DNA of 64,000 nt from Sphingosinicella humi (GTDB lineage Bacteria > Pseudomonadota > Alphaproteobacteria > Sphingomonadales > Sphingomonadaceae): positions 310,001 through 374,000 of the forward strand of contig NZ_QFFF01000001.1 in the NCBI RefSeq assembly GCF_003129465.1, in the 5' to 3' direction. Both the position numbers and the translations under genes were made by a program. Within the stretch, counting starts at the first letter, position 1, and the number at the start of each line of letters is the position of its first letter. The notes beneath the pieces were generated by a model. The model did not search any database. It saw only the letters and a program-made list of their open reading frames with translations, and was not told the origin of the DNA. Positions 36,703 to 47,167 of the stretch are shown here, in pieces.

Positions 36703-39453
36703 GTGACGCCGGGGCAGCCGCCTCCCACGCCGGGCGCCTCCAACGCCTTGTGGGCCAGCACGGCTGCGTTCACTGCCTGCTTCGCGATCTGGACGATCTT
36801 CTCGATCATCGGCCTCGGCATCAAGGATGAGCTGGGGCTTTCCGAAACAGAGTTCGGTCTCCTCGTCGGGACGCCCATCCTCACCGGCTCTCTCAGCCGC
36901 GTCTTCCTCGGCATCTGGGCGGATCAGCTCGGCGGGCGACGGGTTCTCGCTGCCGTGATGCTGCTCGCTGCCGGGGCGACATTCCTCACCTCCTATGCCG
37001 ACAGCTATGCCGAGCTGCTGATCGCCGCCCTCGGAGTCGGCATCGCCGGCGGTGGCTTCTCCGTCGGCGTCACCTACGTCTCCAAATTCTTTCCACGGGA
37101 GCGCCAAGGAACCGCCCTCGGCATTTTCGGCGCCGGCAATGTCGGAGCGGCCGTTACCAAGTTCCTTGCGCCCTTCGTGATGATCGCCATGGGTTGGCAG
37201 GCGGTGGCGCAGCTATGGGCGGCAGCGCTTGCCCTCATGGCCGTCGCCTTCCTGCTGCTGACCCGCGAGGATCCCGGCCAGATCGCGCGCCGCGGCGGCG
37301 GCAAGCTCGCCGGTTCGATGGCCGAGCAGCTCTCCGTCCTCAGGAACATCCAGGTCTGGCGCTTCGCGCTCTATTATTTCTTCGTTTTCGGGGCGTTCGT
37401 GGCGCTGGCGTTGTGGCTGCCGCGTTATTTGATGGGAGTCTACGGTCTCGACGTCGAGACGGCGGGCGTGCTCGCCGCCCTCTTCTCGGTCGCGGCCAGC
37501 CTGTTCCGCATCTACGGCGGACGCCTTTCGGACCGCTACGGCGCGCGGTCGGTTCTATATGTCACCTTCGGCATGTCGGTGCTGTGCACCTTCTTGCTGT
37601 CCTACCCGCCAACCACGTACATCATTGAGGGCGTCCGCGGACCAATCACCTTCCGCACGTCGATGGGGCTCATCCCCTTCCTGCTCACCGTCCTCGTCCT
37701 CGGCTTCTTCATGAGCCTCGGCAAGGCGGCGGTGTTCAAGCATATTCCGGTCTACTATCCCAACCATGTCGGCGCCGTCGGCGGGCTGGTCGGCATGGTC
37801 GGCGGCCTCGGCGGCTTCATGCTGCCGCTCTCTTTCGGCGCCCTCAGCGACCTCACCGGCATCTGGACAAGCTGCTTCGCCCTGCTGTTCCTGCTCGTTT
37901 CCATCGCGCTCGTCTGGATGCACGGGGCGATCCGCCACATGGAGCGCGTCGCCATGCGCCAGGGCCGGGAGGAGCCCCTGCCCGAGCTTCCGGAGATGCA
38001 GGGACTCGGCGAGCCCGGCGTGGTCGTGCCGCCCCGAGGCCCCGGCCCCATCGCTGACTGGCGGCCGGAGGATCCGGAGTTCTGGCGCACGACGGGGCGG
38101 CCCATCGCGCGGCGCAACCTCTGGATCTCGACCTATTGCCTGCTCCTCTCCTTTGCCGTGTGGATGGTGTGGAGCGTCGTCGTCGCGCGGCTGCCCGCGA
38201 TCGGCTTCGACTTCACGACCGACCAGCTTTTCTGGCTGGCCGCGCTGCCGGGCTTGTCGGGAGCCACCTTGCGCATCTTCTACGCCTTCCTGGTGCCGAT
38301 CTTCGGCGGCCGCCTTTGGACGACCTTGGCGACGGCATCGCTCCTCATCCCCGCCTTCGGCATCGGCTATGCGGTGCGAAATGCCGACACGCCCTATCTG
38401 ATCTTCCTGGTTCTCTCCCTTCTGTGCGGCCTGGGTGGCGGCAATTTCGCGTCGTCCGTCGCCAATATCAGCTTCTTCTTCCCCAAGTCCGAGAAGGGCA
38501 GCGCCCTGGCGATCAACTCCGGCCTCGGCAATCTTGGCGTCAGCCTGATGCAATTCCTCGTGCCGATCGTCGTCACCATGAGCCTCTTCGGTGCGCTCGG
38601 CGGGCAGAGTCAGGTGGCGAGCGACGGAACCCAGGTCTGGATGCAGAACGCCGGTTTCATCTGGGTCCCGCTGATCATCGTTGGTGCGCTCGCCGCCTGG
38701 TTCGGCATGAACGACATATTGAGCGCGAAATCCTCCTTTTCCGATCAGGCGGCGATCTTCCGCCGGAGCCATACCTGGCTGATGTGCTGGCTCTACACCG
38801 GCACATTCGGCACCTTCATCGGCATGTCGGCCGGATTCCCGCTTCTCGCCGGCCTCGTCTTCCCTGAGGTGAATGCACTCAGCTACGCCTTCATGGGCCC
38901 GCTGGTCGGTGCCCTCTCGCGCGCCGGGAGCGGCTGGATTGCCGATCGCCTGGGCGGCGCCCGCGTTACCTTCTGGGTTTTCGTCATCATGATCGGAGCG
39001 GTGATGGGGATGATCTGGTTCCTTGATGCCCGAAGCTTTTGGGGATTCTTCGCGATGGTTCTGCTGCTGTTCCTCGCCAGCGGCATCGGCAACGCCTCCA
39101 CCTTCCAGATGGTGCCCGGCATCATGCGCCAGGAGATCGACCGCACCGCCTCGGGTGTCTCCGAAGCGGATCGCAGGCTGCGGGCGGAGCGCGAGTCCGC
39201 CGCCATCATCGGCTTCATCTCGGCCATCGCCGCCTATGGCGCCTTCTATATCCCCAAGGCCTACGGCTCCTCGATCGAACTGACCGGCGCGCCCGAGGCA
39301 GCGCTGTGGGGCTTCCTCCTCTTCTACCTGAGCTGCGCGGCGCTGACCTGGCTGGTCTATTCGGGACCCAAGGGGATGCTGCGAAGCCTCGAGCGCGGGA
39401 TCCGCAACAAGGAGCCGGCGCTTGCCCATGCCACCAAAGGGAGCCATCGATGA
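36703..39453 (+). CDS. narK: Fused NarK1-NarK2 nitrate/nitrite transporter
   Basis: The 916-residue protein joins two 12-helix major-facilitator modules. The first half (about 15-420) has NarK1-type motifs, including SKFFPRERQGTALGIFGAGN. The second half (about 465-900) is NarK2-like, with NISFFFPKSEKGSALAINSG and the nitrate signature region GLGGGNFASS. Fusions of this kind are known in Paracoccus-type denitrifiers: NarK1 acts in proton-linked nitrate uptake and NarK2 in nitrate/nitrite exchange. The start is GTG at 36703 and the stop overlaps the narG start by 4 bases (ATGA). It opens the narKGHJI operon. Confidence 0.93.
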   Translation: MTPGQPPPTPGASNALWASTAAFTACFAIWTIFSIIGLGIKDELGLSETEFGLLVGTPILTGSLSRVFLGIWADQLGGRRVLAAVMLLAAGATFLTSYADSYAELLIAALGVGIAGGGFSVGVTYVSKFFPRERQGTALGIFGAGNVGAAVTKFLAPFVMIAMGWQAVAQLWAAALALMAVAFLLLTREDPGQIARRGGGKLAGSMAEQLSVLRNIQVWRFALYYFFVFGAFVALALWLPRYLMGVYGLDVETAGVLAALFSVAASLFRIYGGRLSDRYGARSVLYVTFGMSVLCTFLLSYPPTTYIIEGVRGPITFRTSMGLIPFLLTVLVLGFFMSLGKAAVFKHIPVYYPNHVGAVGGLVGMVGGLGGFMLPLSFGALSDLTGIWTSCFALLFLLVSIALVWMHGAIRHMERVAMRQGREEPLPELPEMQGLGEPGVVVPPRGPGPIADWRPEDPEFWRTTGRPIARRNLWISTYCLLLSFAVWMVWSVVVARLPAIGFDFTTDQLFWLAALPGLSGATLRIFYAFLVPIFGGRLWTTLATASLLIPAFGIGYAVRNADTPYLIFLVLSLLCGLGGGNFASSVANISFFFPKSEKGSALAINSGLGNLGVSLMQFLVPIVVTMSLFGALGGQSQVASDGTQVWMQNAGFIWVPLIIVGALAAWFGMNDILSAKSSFSDQAAIFRRSHTWLMCWLYTGTFGTFIGMSAGFPLLAGLVFPEVNALSYAFMGPLVGALSRAGSGWIADRLGGARVTFWVFVIMIGAVMGMIWFLDARSFWGFFAMVLLLFLASGIGNASTFQMVPGIMRQEIDRTASGVSEADRRLRAERESAAIIGFISAIAAYGAFYIPKAYGSSIELTGAPEAALWGFLLFYLSCAALTWLVYSGPKGMLRSLERGIRNKEPALAHATKGSHR

Positions 39454-42400
39454 GCCATTTCCTGGATCGCTTGACCTATTTTCGGAGGCAGCGGGAGAAA
39501 TTCTCGGACGGACACGGCATCACGACCGACGAGCCCCGCGAATGGGAGGACGCCTATCGCAAGCGCTGGGCAGCCGACAAGATCGTCCGCTCGACCCACG
39601 GCGTGAACTGCACCGGCTCCTGTTCGTGGAAAATCTACGTCAAGGGCGGCATCGTCACGTGGGAGACGCAGCAGACCGACTATCCACGCACCCGCCCCGA
39701 CCTTCCGAACCATGAGCCCCGCGGCTGCCCACGCGGAGCGAGCTACAGCTGGTATCTCTATTCCGGCACCCGCATCAAATATCCGCTCGTGCGCGCCCGC
39801 CTGATCCGCCATTGGCGCGAGGCGCGTAAGTCGATGGCACCCGTCGCCGCGTGGAAGTCGATCGTCCAGGATCCAGACAAGCGGCGCGACTGGGTCGCGA
39901 AGCGCGGCCGCGGCGGATTCGTGCGCGCCGGCTGGGACGAGGTGACCGAACTGATCGCCGCCGCCAACGCCTACACGATCAAGGAATATGGACCCGATCG
40001 GATCGCCGGCTTCTCGCCGATCCCGGCCATGTCGATGATCTCCTACGCGGCCGGCAGCCGCTATCTGTCCCTGATCGGCGGCAATCTCCTTTCCTTTTAC
40101 GACTGGTATTGCGACCTGCCGCCGTCCAGCCCGCAGACCTGGGGCGAGCAGACCGACGTCCCCGAGAGCGCCGACTGGTACAATGCCGGATTCCTGCTCG
40201 TCTGGGGTTCGAACATCCCGATGACGCGCGCACCCGACGCGCATTTCTATTCCGAGGTCCGCTACCGCGGCGCAAAGAGCGTGGTCATCGCTCCCGACTT
40301 CAACGAGGCGGCCAAGTTCTCGGACATGTGGCTGCACCCGAAACAGGGAACCGATGCGGCGCTCGCACTGGCGCTCGGCCACGTCGTGCTTAAGGAGTTC
40401 TACGTCGACCGAAGGTGCGAATATTTCGCCGACTATACCCGCAAATATTCGGACTTCCCGCTGCTGGTGAAGCTCGTTGAGCGGGATGGCAAGCTGGTCG
40501 CTGACCGCTTCGTCCGCGCCGCCGACATCGAGGGTGCCGTTGGCGAAGCGAACAATCCCGACTGGAAGACCGTCGCCTATGACGAACTGAGCGGTGATCT
40601 CGTCGTTCCGACCGGCTCGGCGGGTCACCGCTGGGGCGATCCCGGCAAATGGAATTTGGAGGAGAAGGCGGGCGCCGGCCGCGCCGTGCGGCTCCGCATG
40701 ACGCTGGCCGGTCATCATGATGAAATCCTTGCCGTGGCCTTCCCCTATTTCGGCGCCGTCGCGCCCCATGACTTCGTCGCCACCGCGCATGATGAAGTGC
40801 TGATGCGCAACGTGCCCGTGAAGGCGCTTTCGTTCGCGGACGGCACGAAGGGCTATGTCGCGACGGTCTTCGATCTGTTCTGCGCCAATTATGGTGTCGA
40901 CCGCGGCTTCGGCGGCGACAATGTCGCCACCAGCTATGACGACGACGTGCCCTTCACCCCCGCCTGGGCGGAGAAGGTGACCGGCGTGCCGCGCCAGGCG
41001 ATCATCCAGGTCGCGCGCGAGTTCGCCGCCAATGCCGAGACGACCAAGGGCCGCTCGATGGTGATCCTCGGTGCCGGGCTCAATCACTGGTACCACATGG
41101 ACATGAGCTATCGCGGCATCATCGCGTTGCTCGTCATGTGCGGCTGCATCGGCCAGTCCGGCGGCGGCTGGTCCCACTATGTCGGCCAGGAGAAGCTTCG
41201 CCCGCAGACCGGATGGCTGCCGATGGCCTTCGCCCTCGATTGGACGCGCCCGCCGCGGCAGATGAACGGCACCAGCTTCTTCTACACGCACACCGACCAG
41301 TGGCGCTACGAGACGCTGAAGATGTCGGAGATATTGTCGCCGCTGGCGCCGGAGGGCGACTGGTCCGGCAGCATGCTCGACTATAATGCCAAGGCCGAGC
41401 GCATGGGTTGGCTGCCGTCGGCACCGCAGTTCGACGCCAATCCGATCGAATGGGGCAATCGAATCCACGAAGCCGGAGCCGATCCGGCGACCGTCGTTGC
41501 CGATGCGATGAAGGCGGGCGACATCAAGCCTTCCAGTCTCGATCCCGACAATCCGGTCAACTGGCCGCGCAACATGTTCTTCTGGCGATCGAACGTGCTT
41601 GGCGCGTCGGGCAAGGGCCACGAATATTTCCTGAAGCACCTGGTCGGCTCGATGCACGGCGTCGTCGGCACCGACGAGGATCTGGAGCGGATCGATCGGC
41701 CGAAGGACGTCGTCTGGCACGAAGAGGCACCGGTCGGAAAGCTCGACCTGATGGTCAACATCGATTTCCGCATGTCGACGACCAGCATCTATGCCGACGT
41801 CGTGCTGCCGACCGCCACCTGGTACGAGAAGCACGATCTCAACACGTCCGACATGCACCCCTTCATCCACCCGCTCTCAGCAGCGGTGGACCCGGCCTGG
41901 GAGACCAAGAGCGACTGGAATATCTTCCGCGCCATCGCGAAGAAATTCTCCGACGTCGCTCCCGAGGTGCTGGGGATCGAGCATGACCTCGTCACCCAGC
42001 CGATCCTGCACGACACTCCGGGCGAGCTGGCGCAGCCTTACGAGCCCAAGGACTGGCTCAAGGGCGAATGCGACCCCATCCCGGGCAAGACCATGCCGAA
42101 CGTGCATCTGGTCGAGCGCAACTATCCGGAGACCTTTGCCCGTTTCACCTCAATGGGGCCGCTGCTGGAGAAGCTCGGCAATGGCGGCAAGGGGATCGGC
42201 TGGGACACGAAGCGCGAGATCGAGCTGCTTGGCGACCTGAACGGTCGCGTGCTGGAGGGCCCGACCGCCGGCCGGCCCAAGATCGACACCGATATCGACG
42301 CCTGCGAGACGATCCTGATGCTGGCGCCGGAGACGAACGGCGAGGTCGCCGTCAAGGCATGGGCCGCCCTGTCGAAGGCGACCGGGCGCGACCATAGCCA

Positions 42401-43244
42401 TCTCGCCGAGGGCAAGGAGGAGGAGAAGATCCGTTTCCGTGACGTCGCCGCACAGCCGAGGAAGATCATCTCCTCGCCGACCTGGTCCGGGCTGGAAAGC
42501 GAGCATGTCTGCTACAATGCCGGCTACACCAACGTCCACGAGCTGATCCCATGGCGGACGCTGACGGGTCGGCAGCAGCTATACCAGGATCATCACTGGA
42601 TGCGGGCGTTCGGCGAGGGGTTCGTCACCTGGCGACCGCCGATCGACACCAAGACCGTGATGCAGGTGCTCGGCAAGCTGCCCAACGGCAACCAGGAGAT
42701 CATGCTGAACTTCCTGACGCCGCACCAGAAGTGGGGCATCCACTCGACCTATGCCGAGAACCTCATCATGCTGAGCCTCAACCGCGGCGGGCCGATGTTC
42801 TGGATCAGCGAGGACGACGCCAAGGCCGCCGGCATCGTCGACAATGACTGGATCGAGGCATTCAACGTCAATGGGGCCCTGACAGCGCGGGCGATCGTCT
42901 CGCAGCGCATCCGGCCGGGCTCGGCGATCATGTACCACGCGCAGGAGAAGCTGGTGAACACCGTCGGCTCCGAGATCACCGGACAGCGCGGCGGCATCCA
43001 CAACAGCGTCACGCGCATCAACATGAAGCCGACGCACATGATCGGCGGCTACGTCCAGCTCGCCTACGGCTTCAACTATTACGGCACGGTCGGCGCCAAC
43101 CGCGACGAGTGGGTGATCGTGAGAAAGATGAGCGAGGTGAACTGGTTCGACAAATCGGCGGACGACACGGCGAACGTGGCCGGAGGCACCGCGGACTGGG
43201 GCACGGGGACAAGGGGCGCGAACGCCCGGGAGGCGGCGGAATGA
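39450..43244 (+). CDS. narG: Respiratory nitrate reductase alpha subunit
   Basis: This 1264-residue molybdenum subunit reduces nitrate to nitrite on the cytosolic face. The ligands of the FS0 cluster lie at exactly the E. coli positions: His50, Cys54, Cys58 and Cys93 (THGVNCTGSC...GCPRGAS). The Mo ligand Asp222 is in YCDLPPSSPQTWGEQ. The N-terminus keeps the vestigial twin-arginine-like RRQREKF. The true start is 39450, overlapping the narK stop; the frame upstream to 39039 is a shadow. All accessory functions (narH, J, I and Mo-cofactor genes) are nearby. Confidence 0.97.
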   Translation: MSHFLDRLTYFRRQREKFSDGHGITTDEPREWEDAYRKRWAADKIVRSTHGVNCTGSCSWKIYVKGGIVTWETQQTDYPRTRPDLPNHEPRGCPRGASYSWYLYSGTRIKYPLVRARLIRHWREARKSMAPVAAWKSIVQDPDKRRDWVAKRGRGGFVRAGWDEVTELIAAANAYTIKEYGPDRIAGFSPIPAMSMISYAAGSRYLSLIGGNLLSFYDWYCDLPPSSPQTWGEQTDVPESADWYNAGFLLVWGSNIPMTRAPDAHFYSEVRYRGAKSVVIAPDFNEAAKFSDMWLHPKQGTDAALALALGHVVLKEFYVDRRCEYFADYTRKYSDFPLLVKLVERDGKLVADRFVRAADIEGAVGEANNPDWKTVAYDELSGDLVVPTGSAGHRWGDPGKWNLEEKAGAGRAVRLRMTLAGHHDEILAVAFPYFGAVAPHDFVATAHDEVLMRNVPVKALSFADGTKGYVATVFDLFCANYGVDRGFGGDNVATSYDDDVPFTPAWAEKVTGVPRQAIIQVAREFAANAETTKGRSMVILGAGLNHWYHMDMSYRGIIALLVMCGCIGQSGGGWSHYVGQEKLRPQTGWLPMAFALDWTRPPRQMNGTSFFYTHTDQWRYETLKMSEILSPLAPEGDWSGSMLDYNAKAERMGWLPSAPQFDANPIEWGNRIHEAGADPATVVADAMKAGDIKPSSLDPDNPVNWPRNMFFWRSNVLGASGKGHEYFLKHLVGSMHGVVGTDEDLERIDRPKDVVWHEEAPVGKLDLMVNIDFRMSTTSIYADVVLPTATWYEKHDLNTSDMHPFIHPLSAAVDPAWETKSDWNIFRAIAKKFSDVAPEVLGIEHDLVTQPILHDTPGELAQPYEPKDWLKGECDPIPGKTMPNVHLVERNYPETFARFTSMGPLLEKLGNGGKGIGWDTKREIELLGDLNGRVLEGPTAGRPKIDTDIDACETILMLAPETNGEVAVKAWAALSKATGRDHSHLAEGKEEEKIRFRDVAAQPRKIISSPTWSGLESEHVCYNAGYTNVHELIPWRTLTGRQQLYQDHHWMRAFGEGFVTWRPPIDTKTVMQVLGKLPNGNQEIMLNFLTPHQKWGIHSTYAENLIMLSLNRGGPMFWISEDDAKAAGIVDNDWIEAFNVNGALTARAIVSQRIRPGSAIMYHAQEKLVNTVGSEITGQRGGIHNSVTRINMKPTHMIGGYVQLAYGFNYYGTVGANRDEWVIVRKMSEVNWFDKSADDTANVAGGTADWGTGTRGANAREAAE

Positions 43245-44770
43245 AGGTTCGTGCTCAGATCGCGATGGTCCTGAACCTCGACAAGTGCATCGGCTGTCAC
43301 ACCTGCTCGATCACCTGCAAGAACGTTTGGACCAACCGCGAAGGCGTCGAATATGTCTGGTTCAACAATGTCGAAACCAAACCGGGCATCGGCTATCCCA
43401 AGGATTGGGAGAACCAGGAGCGTTGGAAGGGCGGTTGGGTAAGGAAGAAGAACGGCAAGATCGTTCCCCGCCAGGGTGCCAAGTGGCGGATCCTCTCCAA
43501 GATCTTCGCCAACCCGCACCTCCCGGAAATTGACGATTTCTACGAGCCCTATACGTTCGAATATGAGTGGCTGCAGGCCGCGCCCGAGCTCCAGGCGCAG
43601 CCCACTGCCCGGCCCCGTTCGCTGGTGACGGGGGAACTGCTCAACAAGATCGAGTGGAGCGGCAATTGGGAGGACATGCTCGGCGGCGAGTTCGAGAAGC
43701 GGTCCTGCGACTATAATTTCGACGGCGTCCAGAAGGAGATTTACGGCCAGTTCGAGAAGACCTTCATGATGTATCTGCCGAGGCTGTGCGAGCACTGCCT
43801 CAACCCCTCCTGCCTCGCCTCCTGTCCGTCAGGCGCGATCTACAAGAGGGCGGAGGACGGGATCGTCCTCATCGACCAGGAGAAGTGCCGCGGCTGGCGG
43901 ATGTGCGTGTCGGGCTGCCCGTACAAGAAGATCTACTACAATTGGTCGACGGGAAAGTCGGAGAAGTGCATCTTCTGCTATCCGCGCATCGAGACGGGCC
44001 AGCCAACCGTCTGCTCCGAGACCTGCGTCGGCCGTATCCGCTACCTGGGAGTCGTGCTGTACGACGCCGACCGCATCGAGGCGGCCGCCTCGGTCGAAAA
44101 TCCGAAGGATCTCTACCCGGCGCAACTCGGCTTATTCCTCGATCCGAACGACGTCTCTATTCAGGAAGCCGCTCGGCGCGAAGGCATTCCCGAACAATGG
44201 CTCGAAGCGGCGACCCGCTCGCCCGTCTACAAGATGGCGATGGAGTGGAAGATCGCCTTCCCGCTCCACCCGGAATATCGCACCTTGCCGATGGTCTGGT
44301 ACGTGCCGCCGCTGTCGCCGATCCAGTCGGCGGCCGAGGCCGGCAAGATGTCGGTCCAGGACGGCATGCCGGACGTGCGATCCCTCCGCATACCCCTGCG
44401 CTACCTCGCCAATCTGCTGACAGCCGGCGACGAGGAGCCGATCGCCGCGGCGCTGGAGCGGATGCTGGCGATGCGCGCCTATATGCGCGCCAAGAGCGTC
44501 GAAGGACGGATCGACGAGTCGATCCCCGAGCGCGTCGGCCTCACCCGCGCCCGCATCGAGGAGATGTACAAGATCATGGCGCTGGCCGCCTATGAGGATC
44601 GCTACGTCATCCCGACCGCTCGGCGTGAGCTCGAGGAGGATGCCTACGTGCTGCGCGGTGCCACCGGCTTCGGCTTTCGCGAAGGGACGAACGGCGCCAG
44701 CAAGGTCAACCTTTTCGGCGGCGCCAAGCGCACACCCCGCCACAAATATATGACGGACGTCCCAACATGA
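43241..44770 (+). CDS. narH: Respiratory nitrate reductase beta subunit
   Basis: This 509-residue ferredoxin-like subunit carries four Fe-S clusters. The visible cysteine groups are CIGCHTCSITC near residue 16, CEHCLNPSCLASCP near 184, CRGWRMCVSGCP (with the Trp that makes a [3Fe-4S] site) near 217, and CIFC with CSETC near 244-263. It transfers electrons from NarI to NarG. The start at 43241 overlaps the narG stop. Confidence 0.97.
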   Translation: MKVRAQIAMVLNLDKCIGCHTCSITCKNVWTNREGVEYVWFNNVETKPGIGYPKDWENQERWKGGWVRKKNGKIVPRQGAKWRILSKIFANPHLPEIDDFYEPYTFEYEWLQAAPELQAQPTARPRSLVTGELLNKIEWSGNWEDMLGGEFEKRSCDYNFDGVQKEIYGQFEKTFMMYLPRLCEHCLNPSCLASCPSGAIYKRAEDGIVLIDQEKCRGWRMCVSGCPYKKIYYNWSTGKSEKCIFCYPRIETGQPTVCSETCVGRIRYLGVVLYDADRIEAAASVENPKDLYPAQLGLFLDPNDVSIQEAARREGIPEQWLEAATRSPVYKMAMEWKIAFPLHPEYRTLPMVWYVPPLSPIQSAAEAGKMSVQDGMPDVRSLRIPLRYLANLLTAGDEEPIAAALERMLAMRAYMRAKSVEGRIDESIPERVGLTRARIEEMYKIMALAAYEDRYVIPTARRELEEDAYVLRGATGFGFREGTNGASKVNLFGGAKRTPRHKYMTDVPT

Positions 44771-45465
44771 AGATCACGCTACGTGCCTTGGCGGCCCTGC
44801 TCGGCTACCCGTCTGCCGAGCTCCAGGCGAACATCCGGGCGGTGCGGGAGGCGATCGCCGCCGAGCGTTCGCTGCCGACTGCTGAGACCCGCCGTCTGGA
44901 GCCGCTGCTGAACCGGCTCGAGACCGCGGACCTGCTCGATGTTCAGTCCGACTATAGCGAGCTGTTCGACCGTTCGCGTTCGCTGTCGCTCCATCTGTTC
45001 GAGCATGTTCATGGCGACAGCCGTGAACGCGGACAGGCGATGATAGATCTCGGCCAGCAATATCTGGAGGCGGGGTTCTTCTTGGATTCGACCGAGCTGC
45101 CAGACTTCGTGCCCGTATTCCTGGAGTTCGCCTCCTGCCTGCCACCTGCCGAGGCCTCAGAGATGGTCGGGCAACCGGCGCATGTGTTCGCCGCGCTTGC
45201 CGAGCGGTTGGACAAGAGGGGTTCGCTTTACGCGGCGATCTTCCACGGCCTCGTCGCGCTGGTCGGGGTGCGGCCCGACGCCGAGGCGCTGGCCGAGCTG
45301 CAGGAGCGCGCGCCGGAGGAGGATCCAGCGAAGATCGACGAGGAGTGGGAGGAAGCGCCCGTCTCCTTCAGCTCAGGCGCGGTGCATGAAATGGGCGGGC
45401 CCACCGGTTTCGTCGCCAAGATCAGGGCGGCCAACCGGCCGATCAACAGGGAGAGCAGACGATGA
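44767..45465 (+). CDS. narJ: Nitrate reductase molybdenum cofactor assembly chaperone
   Basis: This 232-residue helical protein of the NarJ/TorD family has LAALLGYPSAELQANI at the start and LSLHLFEHVHGDSRERGQAM near 75, the conserved core of NarJ. It binds apo-NarG until cofactor insertion and membrane attachment. It overlaps both neighbours by 4 bases. Confidence 0.95.
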   Translation: MKITLRALAALLGYPSAELQANIRAVREAIAAERSLPTAETRRLEPLLNRLETADLLDVQSDYSELFDRSRSLSLHLFEHVHGDSRERGQAMIDLGQQYLEAGFFLDSTELPDFVPVFLEFASCLPPAEASEMVGQPAHVFAALAERLDKRGSLYAAIFHGLVALVGVRPDAEALAELQERAPEEDPAKIDEEWEEAPVSFSSGAVHEMGGPTGFVAKIRAANRPINRESRR

Positions 45466-46256
45466 ACGACTTTATCAATCAGCTCGCGTTCGGCTGGTAT
45501 CCCTATCTCGCCGTCACCGTGCTGGTGGTCGGCAGCATTCTCCGCTTCGATGCCGACCAATATAGCTGGCGCTCGCAGTCGAGCCAGTTCCTACGCCGCA
45601 AGCAGATGGTCATCGGTTCCAACCTCTTCCACATGGGCGTGCTGATCCTGCTCGTCGGCCACTTCGTTGGCCTCCTGACGCCCGTCACCGTCATCGACCG
45701 GCTCGGCATCGGCCATGACGTCAAGCAGCTCATGGCGCTGGTGGTGGGCGGCATCGCCGGTGTCGCAGCCTTCGTCGGCTGCTCGCTGCTGCTCCACAGG
45801 CGTTTGTTCGACCCGCGCATCCGGCGAAGCTCGTCGATCGGGGACATTGCGGTCCTCGTCCTCATCTGGTCCCAGCTCGTACTCGGCATCCTCACCACAT
45901 ATTGGACCATCCAGCATCTCGACGGCAGCGAGATGCTGCGTTTCATGAGTTGGGCGCAGGGCGTGCTCACCTTCGATCCGAACGCACCGACAGCGATCAA
46001 GGAGGTGGCGCTCGTCTACAAACTCCACATCATTCTAGGCCTGACTTTGTTCCTGATCACGCCGTTCACGCGGCTGGTGCACATCTGGAGCGCGCCGATC
46101 TGGTTCCTGCTGCGGCCCGGCTATCAGATCGTCCGGTCGCGGCGATCGGGAAAGCCGGATTATTCCCGCACGCGGGGACCAGTCGGTGTAGCACCGAGCT
46201 ACGGCGGGACGACCATGATGCGGCAACATTCCGAGGAAGGGCAGGCAGGCGCATGA
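45462..46256 (+). CDS. narI: Respiratory nitrate reductase gamma subunit
   Basis: The 264-residue membrane subunit has five helices and binds two b haems that take electrons from quinol. It opens with FINQLAFGWYPYLAVTVLVVG. Haem histidines are in NLFHMGVLILLVGHFVG near 55-65 and VYKLHIILGLTLFL near 187, with PFTRLVHIWS near 200. The C-terminal tail is about 30 residues longer than in E. coli. Confidence 0.95.
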   Translation: MNDFINQLAFGWYPYLAVTVLVVGSILRFDADQYSWRSQSSQFLRRKQMVIGSNLFHMGVLILLVGHFVGLLTPVTVIDRLGIGHDVKQLMALVVGGIAGVAAFVGCSLLLHRRLFDPRIRRSSSIGDIAVLVLIWSQLVLGILTTYWTIQHLDGSEMLRFMSWAQGVLTFDPNAPTAIKEVALVYKLHIILGLTLFLITPFTRLVHIWSAPIWFLLRPGYQIVRSRRSGKPDYSRTRGPVGVAPSYGGTTMMRQHSEEGQAGA

Positions 46257-47167
46257 CGAGGCGGCTCGACGTCATCAATCTTGGTGATCCGGAACAGGGC
46301 CGCCCAGCGCCGGTGATGCCAAGCGCCTGCGAAGTGGGCGGCTGCGGCGGCGGTCCGGAGCCGCGGATCCCGCCGCCGCCGAGCTTCGGCGACGTGATCG
46401 TCAATGGTGTCGAAATTGCCCCAGAGGCCATCGCCGAGGAGATCCAGCACCACCCGGCTCCCGACGCCGAGACGGCATGGATTGAGGCGGCGCGGGCGCT
46501 CGCCGTCCGTGAGCTCCTCCTGCAGGAGGCCCGTCGGCTCGGCCTCGATCCGGATCCCGAGGCTGACGACGCCGGCCGCAGAGAAGCGGAAGATGATGCG
46601 CTCATTAGAGAGCTGCTTGAACAGGAGGTCCAGCCCGCGCGAGCAGGTGAAGAGGAGTGCCGCCGATATTATGAGGCGAAGGTCGAGCGTTTCCGCACTC
46701 CCGACCTGTTCGAGGCATCGCATATTCTGATCGAGCCCGAAGGAATGGACGACAGCGGCTGGGCTGCGGCACAAGCGCGCGCGCGCGCCGTCGCGGCTGA
46801 TGTCGGCGACGATCCCACCAAATTCGCCGCCGCCGCCCGAACCTTCTCGGGCTGCGCGTCGGCCCAGCAGGACGGGTCGCTGGGACAGATCAGGCGCGGT
46901 GAGCTCGTTCCCGCCGTTCAAGCGGGCCTGGAGGCGCTGCAGGACGGCGAGACGGGGCGGGAGCCGGTGCGTTCCCGCTTCGGATGGCATGTGCTCCGCC
47001 TCCAGCGACGCATCCCGGGACGCACCATCCCCTTCGAAGTGGCACAGGCCAAGATTGCCGACATGCTCGAGGCACGCAGCTGGTCGGTGGAAGCGGCCCG
47101 CTACGTGGCCGAACTTGCAAGACGCGGCCAAGTCGAGGGGGTGCTGATCGAAGGGGCAAGCGCCTGA
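46253..47167 (+). CDS. Parvulin-type peptidylprolyl isomerase of the nar operon
   Basis: The 304-residue protein has a PpiC/parvulin domain near 155-265 (FEASHILIEPEG, DGSLGQIRRGELVPAVQAGL, SRFGWHVLRLQ). No signal peptide is visible, so it should be cytosolic. It has an NifM-like helical N-terminal half. The first 40 residues contain a CEVGGCGGG cysteine pair that could bind metal. It overlaps narI by 4 bases. Parvulins in nar operons are thought to help fold or mature nitrate reductase, by analogy with NifM for NifH. The start at 46253 is set by the overlap. Confidence 0.88.
   Translation: MTRRLDVINLGDPEQGRPAPVMPSACEVGGCGGGPEPRIPPPPSFGDVIVNGVEIAPEAIAEEIQHHPAPDAETAWIEAARALAVRELLLQEARRLGLDPDPEADDAGRREAEDDALIRELLEQEVQPARAGEEECRRYYEAKVERFRTPDLFEASHILIEPEGMDDSGWAAAQARARAVAADVGDDPTKFAAAARTFSGCASAQQDGSLGQIRRGELVPAVQAGLEALQDGETGREPVRSRFGWHVLRLQRRIPGRTIPFEVAQAKIADMLEARSWSVEAARYVAELARRGQVEGVLIEGASA

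Noticed and set aside
37555-39447. Minus-strand frame of 630 codons opposite narK
   Set aside because: Its composition is dominated by E, D, R, G and H, as expected for the complement of membrane-helix codons. narK is certain.
39357-41870. Long minus-strand frame of 837 codons opposite narG
   Set aside because: It is an antisense shadow of a GC-rich gene, with no domains or ribosome site. The plus strand encodes narG with all cluster ligands in place.
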